A DNA stretch of 64,000 bases from Anisus vortex. Taxonomy: Eukaryota; Mollusca; Gastropoda; Planorbidae. The position numbers and the translations under genes were made by a program. The stretch covers positions 17,710,098-17,774,097 of the forward strand of contig OX421508.1 of NCBI GenBank assembly GCA_949126835.1, read 5' to 3'. Each line of letters starts with the position of its first letter. Positions within the stretch are counted from its first letter, which is position 1. The notes under the pieces are model-generated. The model saw only the letters and a list, made by a program, of their open reading frames with translations, was not told the DNA's origin and did no database searches. Shown here piece by piece: positions 1 to 10,825 of the stretch.

Positions 1-602
1 TAAGCCGAACACGAGTCAATTACCCGGTAGAGTACAAGGCAGGTAAGTCATTTTATTTTATCGTTACACTTGGGGAAACCTAGGAGATTGGAGGAAATTA
101 GTGTCAGTGGCCTGGTCGAGGGATGGGGTGCAGAGTGGGTTAGTGAGGCGGGCTGGGGGAGGGTGAAATGGCTGCGAGGGGAGGTGGTTATGTTGTCTTG
201 GGGTGTAATAATATATGACTATACCGTGGGGCTTCTCTAGGGAGTTTGAGGAAGGTTGGGTGGAGAGGAGTCACTTTTTTTAAAAACCATAAATGTTGGT
301 CGAAGTTGAAGATTAACAAAAGGTGAATCCACAAAATTACATACAAACATACCCCCCCCCCCTCACAAACACACAAACACTCACACAATTCCACATACAC
401 TCACACACACACATTTATTAAATTTATTAAAATATATTTAAAAAAACAAACAATGTGCGTTAAAAGATAATTTCAGACAAGTGTATTACGGAGTGAGCTG
501 CTACTGTAGCATTGTCATATCCTTTTCTTTCTTAATTAAAGGACATCAATATGCAAGTTATATATTCTGTGCAACTTACGGCATTCTGTGATGTCAGTTT
601 TA
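1..602. other. Upstream flank, no recognised feature
   Basis: No gene is seen here. The stretch holds a short poly-C run near 353-362 followed by CA-rich simple sequence to about 410, then unique AT-rich sequence. It lies about 3 kb upstream of the Wnt11 start codon and could include regulatory DNA or an untranslated exon, but nothing in the sequence identifies one. Confidence 0.4.
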
Positions 603-609
603 TCCACCC

Positions 610-661
610 AATGCTCCATTCCCCACCTGCTCCATTCCCCACCTGCTCCATTCCCCACCTG
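610..661. repeat. 16-bp tandem repeat, three copies
   Basis: The word CTCCATTCCCCACCTG is repeated three times in succession, almost perfectly. It is a short minisatellite in the 5' flank of the Wnt11-like gene with no visible coding or structural role. Confidence 0.85.
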
Positions 662-911
662 CCCATCCTAAACCTATTTCCTTATATTATGCTCTCCGCG
701 TTATTGGAAGTTTTTATCCGATTGTAAATGACATGTATATAGAATATGTGGCTTCAAAGAAGTATCCTGGCCTTTAGAGATTTGTGAATATGTCAATACC
801 ATGAACTTAGATTTATGAACTGTTGGGCTGAGTAATAAACTATCAAGGAAATACTAACTATAAGTATAAAGGCTTGGTTATAAATAATAACTCGTACATA
901 AACCCCACCTG

Positions 912-1731
912 CTCTTCTTCCACATTCCTCTATTGGGATTAGACTACTGGTTCCACATTCCCTTATTGGGCTTAGGCTACTGGTTCCACGTTCCCCTATT
1001 GGGCTTAGACTACTGGTTCCACATTCCCCTATTTTGCTTAGACAACTGGTTCCACATTCCCTTATTGGGTTTAGACTACTGGTTCCACATTCCCCTATTG
1101 GGCTAAGACTTCTGGTTCCACATTCCCCTATTGGGCTTAGACTACTGGTTCCACATTCCCCTATTGGGCTTAGACTACTGGTTCCACATTCCCCTATTGG
1201 GCTTAGACTACTGGTTCCACATTCCCTTTTGGGCTTAGACTACTGGTCCCACATTCCCCTATTTGGCTTAGACTACTGGTTCCACATTCCCTTATTGGGC
1301 TTAGACTACTGCTTCCACATTCCCCTATGGGGCTTAGACTACTGGTTCCACATTCTCTTATTGGGTTTATACTACTTGTTCCACATTCCCTTATTGGGCT
1401 TAGACTACTGGTTCCACATTCCCCTATGGGGCTTAGACTACTGGTTCCACATTCTCTTATTGGGCTTAGACTACTGGTTCCACATTCCCTTATTGGGCTT
1501 AGACTACTGGTTCCACATTCCCTTATTGGGCTTAGACTACTGGTTACACATTTCCCTATTGGGCTTAGACTACTGGTTCCACATTCTCTTATTGGGCTTA
1601 GACTACTGGTTCCACATTCCCTTATTGGGCTTAGACTACTGGTTCCACATTCCCTTATTGGGTTTAGACTACTGGTTCCACATTCCCTTATTGGGCTTAG
1701 ACTACTGGTTCCACATTCCCTTATTGGGCTG
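912..1731. repeat. 33-bp minisatellite, about 25 copies
   Basis: The unit contains CTACTGGTTCCACATTCCC followed by CTATTGGGCTTAGA. Because 33 is a multiple of three, two forward frames stay open across it and produce 11-residue peptide repeats, one rich in LRLLVPHS and one in LDYWFHIP. A copy near 1222 has lost one base, which switches the open frame. This, the absence of a signal or domain and the location outside the gene mark the ORFs as by-products. Units differ at a few positions (CCCTTATT, CCCCTATT, CTATGGGG). Confidence 0.9.
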
Positions 1732-1734
1732 CGA

Positions 1735-2220
1735 CTGTCAGTACTGTCTCTCTGTAAAATGTAACCGTCGCCAGAGGACTTGGCTCGGGGTCACGAATAG
1801 GTGACCCTGCATGGTGGAACCTAGATCACAGACTCAATTCTATGGTTTCTATATGAAATTAGCATTATCGTACGGTGTGTTCAGGATTTCTGGAATATAG
1901 ATAAACTTGGTTGCTCATGGAGTAGGGAAAAGCCCTATTTGTTGCTGGTGGTCTAACAAACACAGATGTTAAAAAAATGAAATAAATAACAATAAAAGAT
2001 ATAAATGAATGGCATTAAAATGTAAACGATTTGTTTTTAAATTTAAAAAAATTTACTTTTCGTAAAGCCGTCTTAACCAACTGGTTCGTTAAAACTCAAT
2101 ATACGAGTGAAATATTTGATTTTATTATTGGTGGTAGCTTGTAACTTTTTGCGTTTTAATGAAATTATAGCTTTTTTAAAATATAAATATTAATGTTGTT
2201 CTGTAGATGATTCATTTTTC
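1735..2220. other. Unique AT-rich sequence
   Basis: No gene, tandem repeat or clear transposon end was recognised between the 33-bp array and the poly-C run at about 2239-2252. Confidence 0.35.
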
Positions 2221-2288
2221 ACACTCTGGGACTCCAGCCCCCCCCCCCCCCCAAAGACCGCAAAAACTAAAGCCGACCCACGCCCCCC

Positions 2289-2590
2289 TAATGGGGCATG
2301 GTGGCCGAGTGGCAGTGCGTTTAAATGGCGATCCGAAGGTCCTGGGTTCGAATCTTGGTGCACGCTACGATTTTTTTACCCGGGACCTGAGGGTGTCCCT
2401 CATTCTACCAAGCTCTGATGGGTACCTGACACTAGTTGGGGTAAAGTAAAGGCTGCTAGGCATTGTGTTGGCCACACATCCCATCATATGTCGTGGCCAC
2501 AGAAACTGGTGAAGGCTGCTTCACCGGACCTATGATCAGTTTGGTCCGAAGGACAGACCGTTGATAGACGGAACGAAGATGAGCCGATAT
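2289..2590 (+). mobile_element. tRNA-derived SINE, family A, near full length
   Basis: The left end resembles a tRNA gene. An A-box-like TGGCCGAGTGG at about 2302 and a B box GGTTCGAATC at about 2345 are the two internal RNA polymerase III promoter elements. The body after the head recurs elsewhere in the window: words such as GATGGGTACCTGAC, GTAAAGTAAAGGC, GTTGGCCACAC and GTGGCCACAGAAACTGG appear in about nine other copies on both strands. The head could be misread as a tRNA-Leu/Ser gene, but the shared tail and the poor fit to a cloverleaf argue for a SINE. Confidence 0.8.
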
Positions 2591-2599
2591 CTCAATAGA

Positions 2600-3300
2600 G
2601 CATTCTGACAAAAATCACAACAAACTAGACGAATGAATAATAAAAAATATATATAGTCTATATTATATTAGACTATATAGAATTGTAAACTTGTAGTTTG
2701 TAAAAATTAATAGACTGATAGAAATACTAAAAGAAGAAACGAAAGGAAATTGTAAAAAAAGAAGATAGAAAGTTAAAAAAATATATTGAAATATTGCTTA
2801 ACACATTGTTTCATTCTGTGTTTTTATTGTTTATTTATAGGTCTATGTCTTGGATGAACTGACCTGCTACTTTGATGTATTTATCTGGAACAATGGCACA
2901 AAGAAATAAAGTGTAAAGTAATAGTAGTTTCAAGCCCAAACAATTAAACAAAGGAAAGGAAAGGACACAATTTATTTCGGCACTTATCAACCATCAAAGA
3001 TTACAAGCGCTAATCAGAGGGACTATACGCGAAGAATCAAAATTCTTCTACGCTGATAATCGTCACTGAAAATCAACACGAAAAGTTGATTGTACAAAAT
3101 CGACGACAAAAAAATCTCAAATTTACACCAAAAAAAAAATATGAACATTAAAAGAAATTTGTTGAAGGAATAATTCAATAAACTAGCAATATTTGAAATT
3201 GGAATCACATTTTCTTATTCAATATATACATGAATACTTTGCAGTGAAAAACTCTAGTTTGAAATCTGCCGAGCAAATCCTTCAGTTAGCAGCACACGAA
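2600..3300. other. AT-rich spacer before the Wnt11 leader
   Basis: No gene recognised. The sequence is AT-rich with short A and T runs. A core promoter for the downstream Wnt11 gene may lie here or just after, but no convincing TATA or initiator arrangement could be assigned. Confidence 0.35.
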
Positions 3301-3570
3301 AGATTCAAGAAAAAAAGTGTGTCCAGGATCGCGGGAATCTTCATTACGTGATGACCCGGCTGCCATAAGTCACCTCTCATCGTCAAGGATCGTTTGTTGC
3401 CTCTACAGATGAGCCCAACGCCCAGGGGTTAAGGAACGAGAGCGCGGAGAATGAAGACTTATGGCTGCTCGCTGTCCACCTCCATCTGACCTGTGACAAT
3501 GTGGACTTGTATCGAGCCTTGTCGAGTCACGTATTACTGTAGGATTGTCTGTGTTTAGAACAGTGACACC
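3300..3570 (+). promoter_or_regulatory. Probable Wnt11 5' leader with four small upstream ORFs
   Basis: This stretch is noticeably less AT-rich than its surroundings and runs directly into the Wnt11 start codon. It contains four ATG-initiated ORFs that all terminate before the main ATG: 3409-3432, 3451-3489, 3461-3496 and 3499-3558. The last is in frame with the main ORF and its TAG at 3556-3558 prevents any N-terminal extension, which supports ATG 3571 as the start. A CTCTACAG at 3401-3408 could be a splice acceptor, in which case only the part after it would be in the mRNA. The transcription start is not visible. The uORFs would be expected to reduce or condition translation if they are in the transcript. 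Confidence 0.5.
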
Positions 3571-3656
3571 ATGCGCCCGCCTAACTTGTATACGGTACTC
3601 AGGATGGTACTGGTACTTCTCCTGTGTGCCGAGAGATGTGTAGCGGTGAAGTGGCT
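3571..3656 (+). CDS. Wnt11: Wnt11-type ligand, coding exon 1 (signal peptide)
   Basis: This exon encodes the N-terminus of a secreted Wnt glycoprotein. It gives 28 full codons plus two bases. The peptide starts MRPPNLYTVLRM, continues with a hydrophobic core (VLVLLLCA) and a likely signal peptidase site after CVA, then VKW. The last two bases CT are followed by a consensus donor GTAAGT at 3657-3662, and the first base of exon 2 completes the Leu codon, giving KWLAL. Vertebrate Wnt11 has the same KWLAL motif just after its signal peptide, which is why this small exon is assigned to the gene despite a 49.8-kb intron. The base at -3 of the ATG is A, and an in-frame stop lies 15 bp upstream. The alternative, a chance match, is unlikely given phase, donor and sequence agreement. 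Confidence 0.85.
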
Positions 3657-3699
3657 GTAAGTAGATTACACTAGGATGATGTCATTACATCCATATTAT

Positions 3700-3703
3700 C
3701 TTC

Positions 3704-3772
<69 letters not shown>
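3700..3772. repeat. CTTT microsatellite
   Basis: An uninterrupted (CTTT)n run of about 17 units followed by impure pyrimidine sequence to about 3880. It begins only 40-odd bases after the exon 1 donor. Its open frames are low-complexity artefacts. Confidence 0.95.
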
Positions 3773-3773
<1 letters not shown>

Positions 3774-3997
3774 CACTTTTCTTCTTTTTTTTCTTACTCT
3801 CTTTATTTTCTTTCTTATTTTTTCTTTCTATTTCCTGCCATCCTTTCTTTATTCTTTTCTCCTTTGATTTCAACCTTTCTTTTTTAATGACCTTTTTACA
3901 CATCGGACAGAGATTAGATGACCCCTTTACATGTTAGATCTATATCCTGAATTAAATAGCTGAGGAAACATTTATACATTTACTGTGTAGATTAAGG

Positions 3998-4208
3998 CAG
4001 AGGTCGGCATCCTACGGCACGCGTGCCAGATTGGCACGCAGAACAATTTTCAATGGCACGCGGAAGACTCCTAAGAAAAAAAACACTATTCTTGTATATT
4101 TTATTAGAAATTGAGTGTTAAAGCAGGGTGACTTGTGGGCTGTTGGCACGCTGAATGAATTAGAAATCCCACTTTGGCACACTATTATCAAAAGGTTGCC
4201 GACCCCTG
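3998..4208. mobile_element. hAT-type MITE (211 bp) with 8-bp target duplication
   Basis: The ends are CAGAGGTCGGCATCC and, at the right, TTGCCGACCCCTG, which are inverted copies of one terminal sequence. The flanks GATTAAGG (3990-3997) and GATGAAGG (4209-4216) match at 7 of 8 positions, the duplication length of hAT transposons. The interior carries repeated GGCACGC words and GCACGCTGAATGAATTAGAAAT, shared with the copies at about 5905 and 54867. It has no coding capacity, so it must have been mobilised in trans. Confidence 0.85.
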
Positions 4209-4796
4209 GATGAAGGGGTGTGTAGCTGTCGTTTTTAATGCTTATACATTTTAAGTTGGTTTTAAAAAAATGTACTCGAAATGAAGGGTAGCTTTTTTTT
4301 TACACGAATTTTTATAATGTTTACAAAAAGTTGCTTAGAATTATTGTTGTTGTTTTTTTGTCTCCTGGTGACAGCGCTCGGAATTTAGAATACTTGCAGC
4401 GGAAGTTCTCCAACCTGTTTGTTTTCCTTAAAATAAACCATGTAGATTCATTTCCAAATTCCGCTTGCGCATGGTTGCACAGTAAAATGTAGTTGTGCAT
4501 TGTACATGCCACAGTGGTACTATAGTTAATCCAACTCAAATAAACGCCGAATAACAAGAACAGCAAAGATTTTAAGGAAATAATTTAAACAGAAACACAA
4601 CGAAATACTCTGGTCACAGAAACTTAATATAAGCCTATATTATTGTGGGATATTATTTGTATTAAATTAAATATTATATTAAATTAGAGAAGTAATTTCA
4701 ATTTTTTTTTCTCGATAACTCAAGGCTTTCATGACAGTATGACCTCTGACCTCTGACATTAGATATTGTTATGCTTTTTTTGCCTGACTAGTGTTA

Positions 4797-5105
4797 TGGT
4801 ATGAGTCTTCTGTCGTCTGTCTGGGGTTCACTATGAAATAATACACTCAAATTACTTGAGTTTTGTTTAAAGAATCATTTAATGCTTAAACTTATGTACA
4901 AAAAAAATATTAAATAGCACTAATCGATAGTAATTTGCTACTATAACACTATGCAAGAGAACAACCAACTACACCTCTGCTTGCTTATAGAGGATGAGGT
5001 GGAGAAAGTTGTCAGAATGTAAAGGAAAAATGTGTTCTAGAAATTTGTAGAGACAACAAGAACACTTCTTGGTGTACGAAAATAATCTCTACGCCATAAC
5101 GAAAT
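4797..5105. repeat. Unclassified dispersed repeat, copy 1
   Basis: This stretch shares long words with 26306-26620, including CTTCTGTCGTCTGTCT, TTCACTATGAAATAATACAC and AGAAATTTGTAGAGAC, in the same order and orientation. I could not see terminal inverted repeats or coding capacity, so the class is unknown. Confidence 0.7.
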
Positions 5106-5159
5106 ATAAATAAACAACTAAAAAAAAATACATTGATACAATTCTAAATACATAATATA

Positions 5160-5238
5160 AAATCTAGACGCTATTTACACATGCTATTCACAAACAACAA
5201 ATCTAGACGCTATTTACACATGCTATTCACAAACAACA
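5160..5238. repeat. 39-bp direct duplication
   Basis: The 39-bp unit beginning AAATCTAGACGCTATTTACA occurs twice in direct succession with no difference. It is either a very recent tandem duplication or an assembly artefact. Confidence 0.9.
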
Positions 5239-5424
5239 ATTGGGTCAATTACAACTAGAGTGAATTACAATTATTCGAGTGTTCAATTAAACCAATCGTA
5301 AATACTATGATCTTTTTTTTAAGGAATTTTTCCGTATTCATGTCTTCAAATTCAAATATAGATCTATCTCTGGTATGTTCTGTAACTAACTGTAAAAAAA
5401 AATATTTGTAATCATGTTTCTTGT

Positions 5425-5462
5425 TATATACCCCCCCCCCTCCCCTTCCCCCCCCCCCCCCC
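5425..5462. repeat. Long C-rich homopolymer tract
   Basis: Two poly-C runs separated by TCCCCTT. Such tracts recur through the window and are likely sites of sequencing or assembly error. Confidence 0.9.
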
Positions 5463-5904
5463 ACATACGCTTTAAAAATGTTATTTTAAAAAACAGTAAA
5501 CTGCTTATTAAGAGTTCTCTGTCCCTTTGTTAAAAGCGCCGAACTTCAAGGGAAAGTAAGTTTGTGAAGTTCCGGCCAGCATGGAAAGACGCATGTCAAA
5601 ATGGCTTGTGTACGATTTTCAAAACATATCAACGAGCGGACTGAAACAGAAAAGTTAAGAACAACAACAAAAAACAACAACTGTATCTGACCTTTAGAGC
5701 TTATTCCACCCCACCTCCCACCCCCACTCTTTGTTAAGATCTTTTGTTTCTTTTCATATGACATGTTATTCAAACTTTATTTCATAATAAAAGTTCAAAA
5801 TGGTTTTTGAATCTTGTCGAGTTTCCGACCCTCCCCCCCTCTCTCCTTCCTTTTCTTCCTTTTTAAAAAGAACTTTCAGCGCATGAGCGCTGAAACATTT
5901 TTTG

Positions 5905-6052
5905 GCATCGTTAATTCGATACAATGGCACGCGCAAGACTGAGTCTCATCTACAAGTAAAGAGTGGGTTGACGTTTAGGGCTTTTGGCACGCTGAATGAA
6001 TTAGAAATCATACTTCGGCACACCATTATCATAATGTTACTGACCCATGATT
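5905..6052. mobile_element. Degraded hAT MITE, same family as 3998-4208
   Basis: The internal words CAATGGCACGCG, GGCACGCTGAATGAATTAGAAATC and GGCACACCATTATC match the MITE at 3998-4208 in order, ending in a decayed TTACTGACCCATG. The left terminus and a target duplication could not be recognised. Confidence 0.6.
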
Positions 6053-6308
6053 TAAGGTACCACAGATTGTAAAAAGCGTACTCCAAAAGGACTTTAAAAA
6101 AATGTCCATCCACGCAGGGAACTGCGATAAAGACAAAGCCCCTCCCGAAATGTGGACAATTCATATATGTTACATGTTATTTAGAGGCCAGTGCAGTATA
6201 GAGTACATGTTTAGTGGGACATAAAGTTGCAGTATAAAAATAACAGGGTCTGCTGTTCGGAAACCATGTTCTAAAAACAATGTAATCATTACAAGGCTAC
6301 AGTTGGCA

Positions 6309-7214
6309 AGTACTGTCGTGTACTGACTGGATAATACTGTCTTGTACTGACTGGATAATACTGTCGTGTACTGACTGGATAGTACTGTCTTGTACTGACT
6401 GGATAGTACTGTCTTGTACTGACTGGATAGTACTGTCTTGTACTGACTGGATAGTACTGTCTTGTACTGACTGGATTTTTGGCCTACTGTCGTTTACTGA
6501 CTGGATAGTACTGTCTTGTACTGACTGGATAGTACTGTCTTGTACTGACTGCATTTTTGGCCTACTGTCGTGTACTGACTGGATAGTACTGTCTTGTACT
6601 GACTGGATAGTACTGTCTTGTACAGACTGGATTTTTGGCCTACTGTCGTGTACTGACTGGATAGTACTGTCTTGTACTGACTGGATAGTACTGTCTTGTA
6701 CTGACTGGATTTTTGGCCTACTGTCGTGTACTGACTGGATAGTACTGTCTTGTACTGACTGGATAGTACTGTCTTGTACTGACTGGATAATACTGTCTTG
6801 TACTGACTGGATAATACTGTCTTGTACTGACTGGATAGTACTGTCTTGTACTGACTGGATAGTACTGTCTTGTACTGACTGGATAATACTGTCTTGTACT
6901 GACTGGATTTTTGGCCTTCTGTCGTGTACTGACTGGATAGTACTGTCTTGTACTGACTGGAAAATACTGTCTTGTACTGACTGGATTGTAGGCCTACTGT
7001 CATGTACTGACTGGATAATACTGTCTTGTACTGACTGGATTGTAGGCCTACTGTCTTGTACTGACTGGATAGTACTGTCTTGTACTGACTGGATAATACT
7101 GTCTTGAACTGACTGGTTAGTACTGTATTGTAATGACTGGATAATACTGTCTTTTACTGACTGGATAATACTGTCGTGTACTAATTTGATGGTACTGTCA
7201 TGTACTGATTGGAT
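6309..7214. repeat. 24-bp minisatellite with a 78-bp higher-order unit
   Basis: The basic unit contains GGATAGTACTGTCTTGTACT. In the first half a 30-bp variant with TTTTTGGCCTACTGTCG recurs at about 6475, 6553, 6631 and 6709, exactly 78 bp apart, so one variant and two standard units form a repeating block. Each unit holds the short inverted repeat AGTAC-N6-GTACT. Both reverse-strand frames that remain open (peptides SSQYKTVL and IQSVQDST) are products of the period being a multiple of three. Confidence 0.95.
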
Positions 7215-8627
7215 AGCAGAAGGTAATTATTTAATTACATCAGCGCTAGATTAGCCAACAATAGATCTTTAACTATGCGGGAAGGGGGAAGAGGGTTGAT
7301 GACTAATATATACATAGACGTCCATAACCTTACATTTATTTAGCTAAGGGGAAATCGCCCAGCATACCACAGATAACGTCCTCTTCTTATAAAATAAAGG
7401 TTCTCAACCTTTTTCGGCTTACAATTTTTTTCCGCTCCACAGCCCCCCAACTTTTTTTAGCGCCCACTCTCCCTACCCCTCTGGAAGTTAAAGGGTCAAT
7501 TTAGTTTCTGCTATTTTTTTAGCCCCACTAGATTGGTGTGCTTTTTTTTTGTCTTTTAAAAAACTGAAAGGAAACATATTGTACGAATTAATAGACTAAA
7601 AAATTACCAAACAAGAGGCTTAATAAAAATCAATATTAATGTGAATCGTTTGCCTGGTGTGTTACTAATAATGTGTCTATATTTGTTTCAATTTTGGTTG
7701 CAAAAGTCTTATGTCTCCACGCTTCACTATTTGCAGCTTGTTTTTCTTTTTTGACAACCAAATGGTATTAGCATAAAATTCACTTTCCACAAAAGAGGTT
7801 GATAAGAATGCAATATAAAAAATTGTTGCAGAAACTCACAGACCTAGAGAAACAGATTGAATTTCCCCAAAGAATCGCAATTTGCTTTTCAAAAACTCGA
7901 TCACCGAATCCAAGTTTCATACATTATATTTAAACAGTCATCTTTTGCTAACCAACGCACCTCTGTGTGCAGTAACCATCACTTGTAGTCCTCGTCAATG
8001 AACAATGAACAATATATATTTTGCCACATAGTACAAACAGTAAGTACAATAAATAGGCAATAAAAAGCATAGTCAAAGACTTTTATAGCAAGAAAATGAT
8101 AAAATCGGAAAATAATAAAAAATAATTATATCGAGACAATAATAGTTGGCCTAATTCAGATATTAATAATAGTAATAATTAATTAATTTAAGGTATCAAT
8201 GCAACGCTGTCTAAAAGAATCATTAAATGCATTACTTATTTGTAAACTGCTGTAATATTGAAGTGAGCGATGCAGACAATCACCAAGACTTTTAGTAACT
8301 AAATGTTGTCACACAAAAGACAGCCAATACATCTGGAACAGACTACTTTTTTAACTACAACATCAATCCACGATACGCCATACCATCGCAGCTGGAGGAA
8401 TTTCTTTTGTACTAAAAAATCTTCTAGTACAAGTAGACTCTAGTCTAATAGATTTTATATTTATTTTTTGTTTTTCGAAATGGGCAAATTTTCTTTCTTT
8501 TTTTTTTACTCCAAAAAAAAAAAAAAACGAAAGCTAAAAGTACAGCTTGATTTTTTGGTAGCGTGGACTCATCCAGTTATAAAGAAAATTGTGATGTCTT
8601 TAGAAAATCTCGCAATATTTTCTAAAT

Positions 8628-8880
8628 CAGGGGTTGGCAACCAAAGGCAAACTTGGCGCGAAGATCGATTTTCAAATGGCACGCAAAAGACCTCCAAGAA
8701 GTGTTTTTTCATTGATAAAAACAGCAACAACATTTTCCAGTTCAAAATGAGGAAAACTGACTGTTGAAGCCGATGTTTCTGACACATTTCAGTGAGTTGA
8801 ACTTGCATTTGTAAGGACCACTTGAAGCTTGCATTGAACCTTGAGATATCTTGCCGTGAAATCATTTTCAAAACGTTTAA
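8628..8880 (-). mobile_element. Truncated copy of the 2-kb hAT family
   Basis: The left edge CAGGGGTTGGCAACC is a terminus of the family seen intact at 54867-56925. Reading the minus strand, the region 8700-8830 closely matches 56420-56500 of that element, including GTTCAACTCACTGAAATGTG and CATCGGCTTCAACAGTCAGT. Both copies can encode the words VQLTEMC and KHRLQQSV, although neither has an intact ORF. The other terminus of this copy was not found. Confidence 0.7.
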
Positions 8881-9294
8881 CTATAATATGTACATCCCTA
8901 TGTTAAAGAATATATTAAGATAGATAGTTGGGCTTTTTCAGAAGTACATCATAGCACTCATATCGGAGTTTTCTAATCAAAGGCAATACTTTCAAATTGA
9001 TGGGCTCATTTTTACATACTACACTAAGCCTAACTGGTTTGATATTACAACAACCTTCTTAGATGTAGATATTTTTTATGTGGAGGAATATTGGCGATTT
9101 TAAAATGGAGCAAGTTGAATTTTAAACTTTAAAAAATGGACATACAAATGTGCCCATGTACAGAAAAATCTGGAACGAAGCTGCTTAGGAAAGTCATCTG
9201 CTATTCTTAACTGCAAGGTTTTTGTTCTACTTTCAGCTTTTGGTTCAACTTACACCTGTGAACAAAATGTATCGCACATCAAAGCTTTCTTAAG

Positions 9295-10825
9295 TAGAGA
9301 CCAACCGAAACCAAATTTTTAGTTTCGGCCGAAAACGAAAACATACCGAATATTATACATTCACTTTCGGCCGAAACCGAAGCCGAAACCAAAAATTTAA
9401 CTTCAACTTCGGCCGAAACCGAAAAATAAACCGAAAATGCGAAACAAATGATTTCAAAAGACTGCACATTTATGTGTAATATTAACTAGTCTATATGCAC
9501 TCTATTTGGGTAAACCATTCTTTGTAGTGATTTAATAATCCGTTATTATTATTTTCAGTCTTCTACTTCACATTAGGGATGTTGATATCCTTTTTTTTCT
9601 CAACACCTATTTTCGGTTCTAAATATCCGATTTTTTTTACCCATTTTCTGTTCCCCCTCTCCGCCCCCGGGCAAAGTAAGTTATAGTTTGGAAAATTCAA
9701 ATTTGCATTGATTATACTAAAAAAAAAAAATACGAAGGACCATTGATCCTTATAACGTGGTGAAATCTTTGTAAAAAAAAATAGTTGATTTTTTATTAGC
9801 AGAAATCAAAAGCTGTAGTGTCATGAATTTAGACCTTTATAATTATAATATAAATCAGTGCATGTTAGATCTATATGTTACACACATTAGAAGAATATTT
9901 ATAGAATATAAATACAATTCCAGACACATTTATCTAGGGTTGATACTAGTTAATAGACGTCCGGCAATTAACAGTTTTTGAAAAGAACCTTACATGCTCT
10001 GCAAAGTTGTTTTTTTAATTGCCCAAGTTGCTTTTCAATCTACATTAAATAAAATGTTGGGTCATTTTTACTAATATACAAATTGACAGCTAATGTAATA
10101 AAACTGAACTGATTGTGGATTGTGAAACACTAAATATGTCATTCTTTTTGTCTCTCTATGTCCTCATTTTGAAGTCCAAGTATCTCGCAACCTTACGTCT
10201 AACGGTCTGTTTGTCTGTTAAAGGAGAGTTCAGCATGAGTGTGGAAATTCCATTTTTTTGTTGTTTTCGAATACGTAGATCAAATGTATGTACCGACGAC
10301 TAGCGTTAACATCTGCATTATCTGTTGTATGTGCTTGTATCGCAAATTCACAAGCAATATTCGGAATTCGAAAACAAAAAAAAAAACTATAAGTCGCCTC
10401 TGACAAACGAGTGTTTGCAAGGAATATAATGTTAAGGAATTGTTTTGTGCTAATCAAAGAGGGTTTACAAATATTTCTTCAGATAAAAAGATAAAAAAAC
10501 GTGTGACACCGTTATGAATGATTTCCTCCCGTAACTTTCTTTTAACATCCCTACTTCACACAGAGTTAATTCGCAACATTTTTAAGTAAATGAAAGTATC
10601 AATAAGTAGAGTATGCTAGATGCATAGCGTAGCATTTTTAACTTAAAAAGTTAAAATAGATATACGGCTGATGACCGAAAGTCAATATCGGTTTCGGCCG
10701 AAACCGTAAACAAACCGAAAACTAACCTTTTGTCTTCGGCCGAAACCGAATCCACGCCGAAAAAGGGTTTTTGCCTATTTTCGGCGCCGAAACCGAAGCC
10801 GAAACCGAATATCGGTCGGTCTCTA
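9295..10825. mobile_element. hAT-like non-autonomous element (1,531 bp) with TTTCGGCCGAAA palindromes
   Basis: The ends are TAGAGACCAACCGAAACC and the inverted AATATCGGTCGGTCTCTA. The flanks TTCTTAAG (9287-9294) and GTCTTAAG (10826-10833) agree at 7 of 8 bases, which fits a hAT target duplication. Both terminal regions (9300-9430 and 10665-10815) are filled with the palindrome TTTCGGCCGAAA and its half-sites CCGAAACCGAA. The AT-rich middle has no transposase. The palindromes could be subterminal binding sites for a transposase supplied in trans. Confidence 0.8.

Noticed and set aside
912..1804. Repeat proteins of 256 and 145 residues
   Set aside because: Both are read from one 33-bp minisatellite in two frames; a one-base deletion in a unit switches frames, and there is no signal or domain.
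2292..2365. Functional tRNA gene
   Set aside because: A and B boxes are present, but the sequence continues into a body shared with many other copies, as expected for a SINE head.
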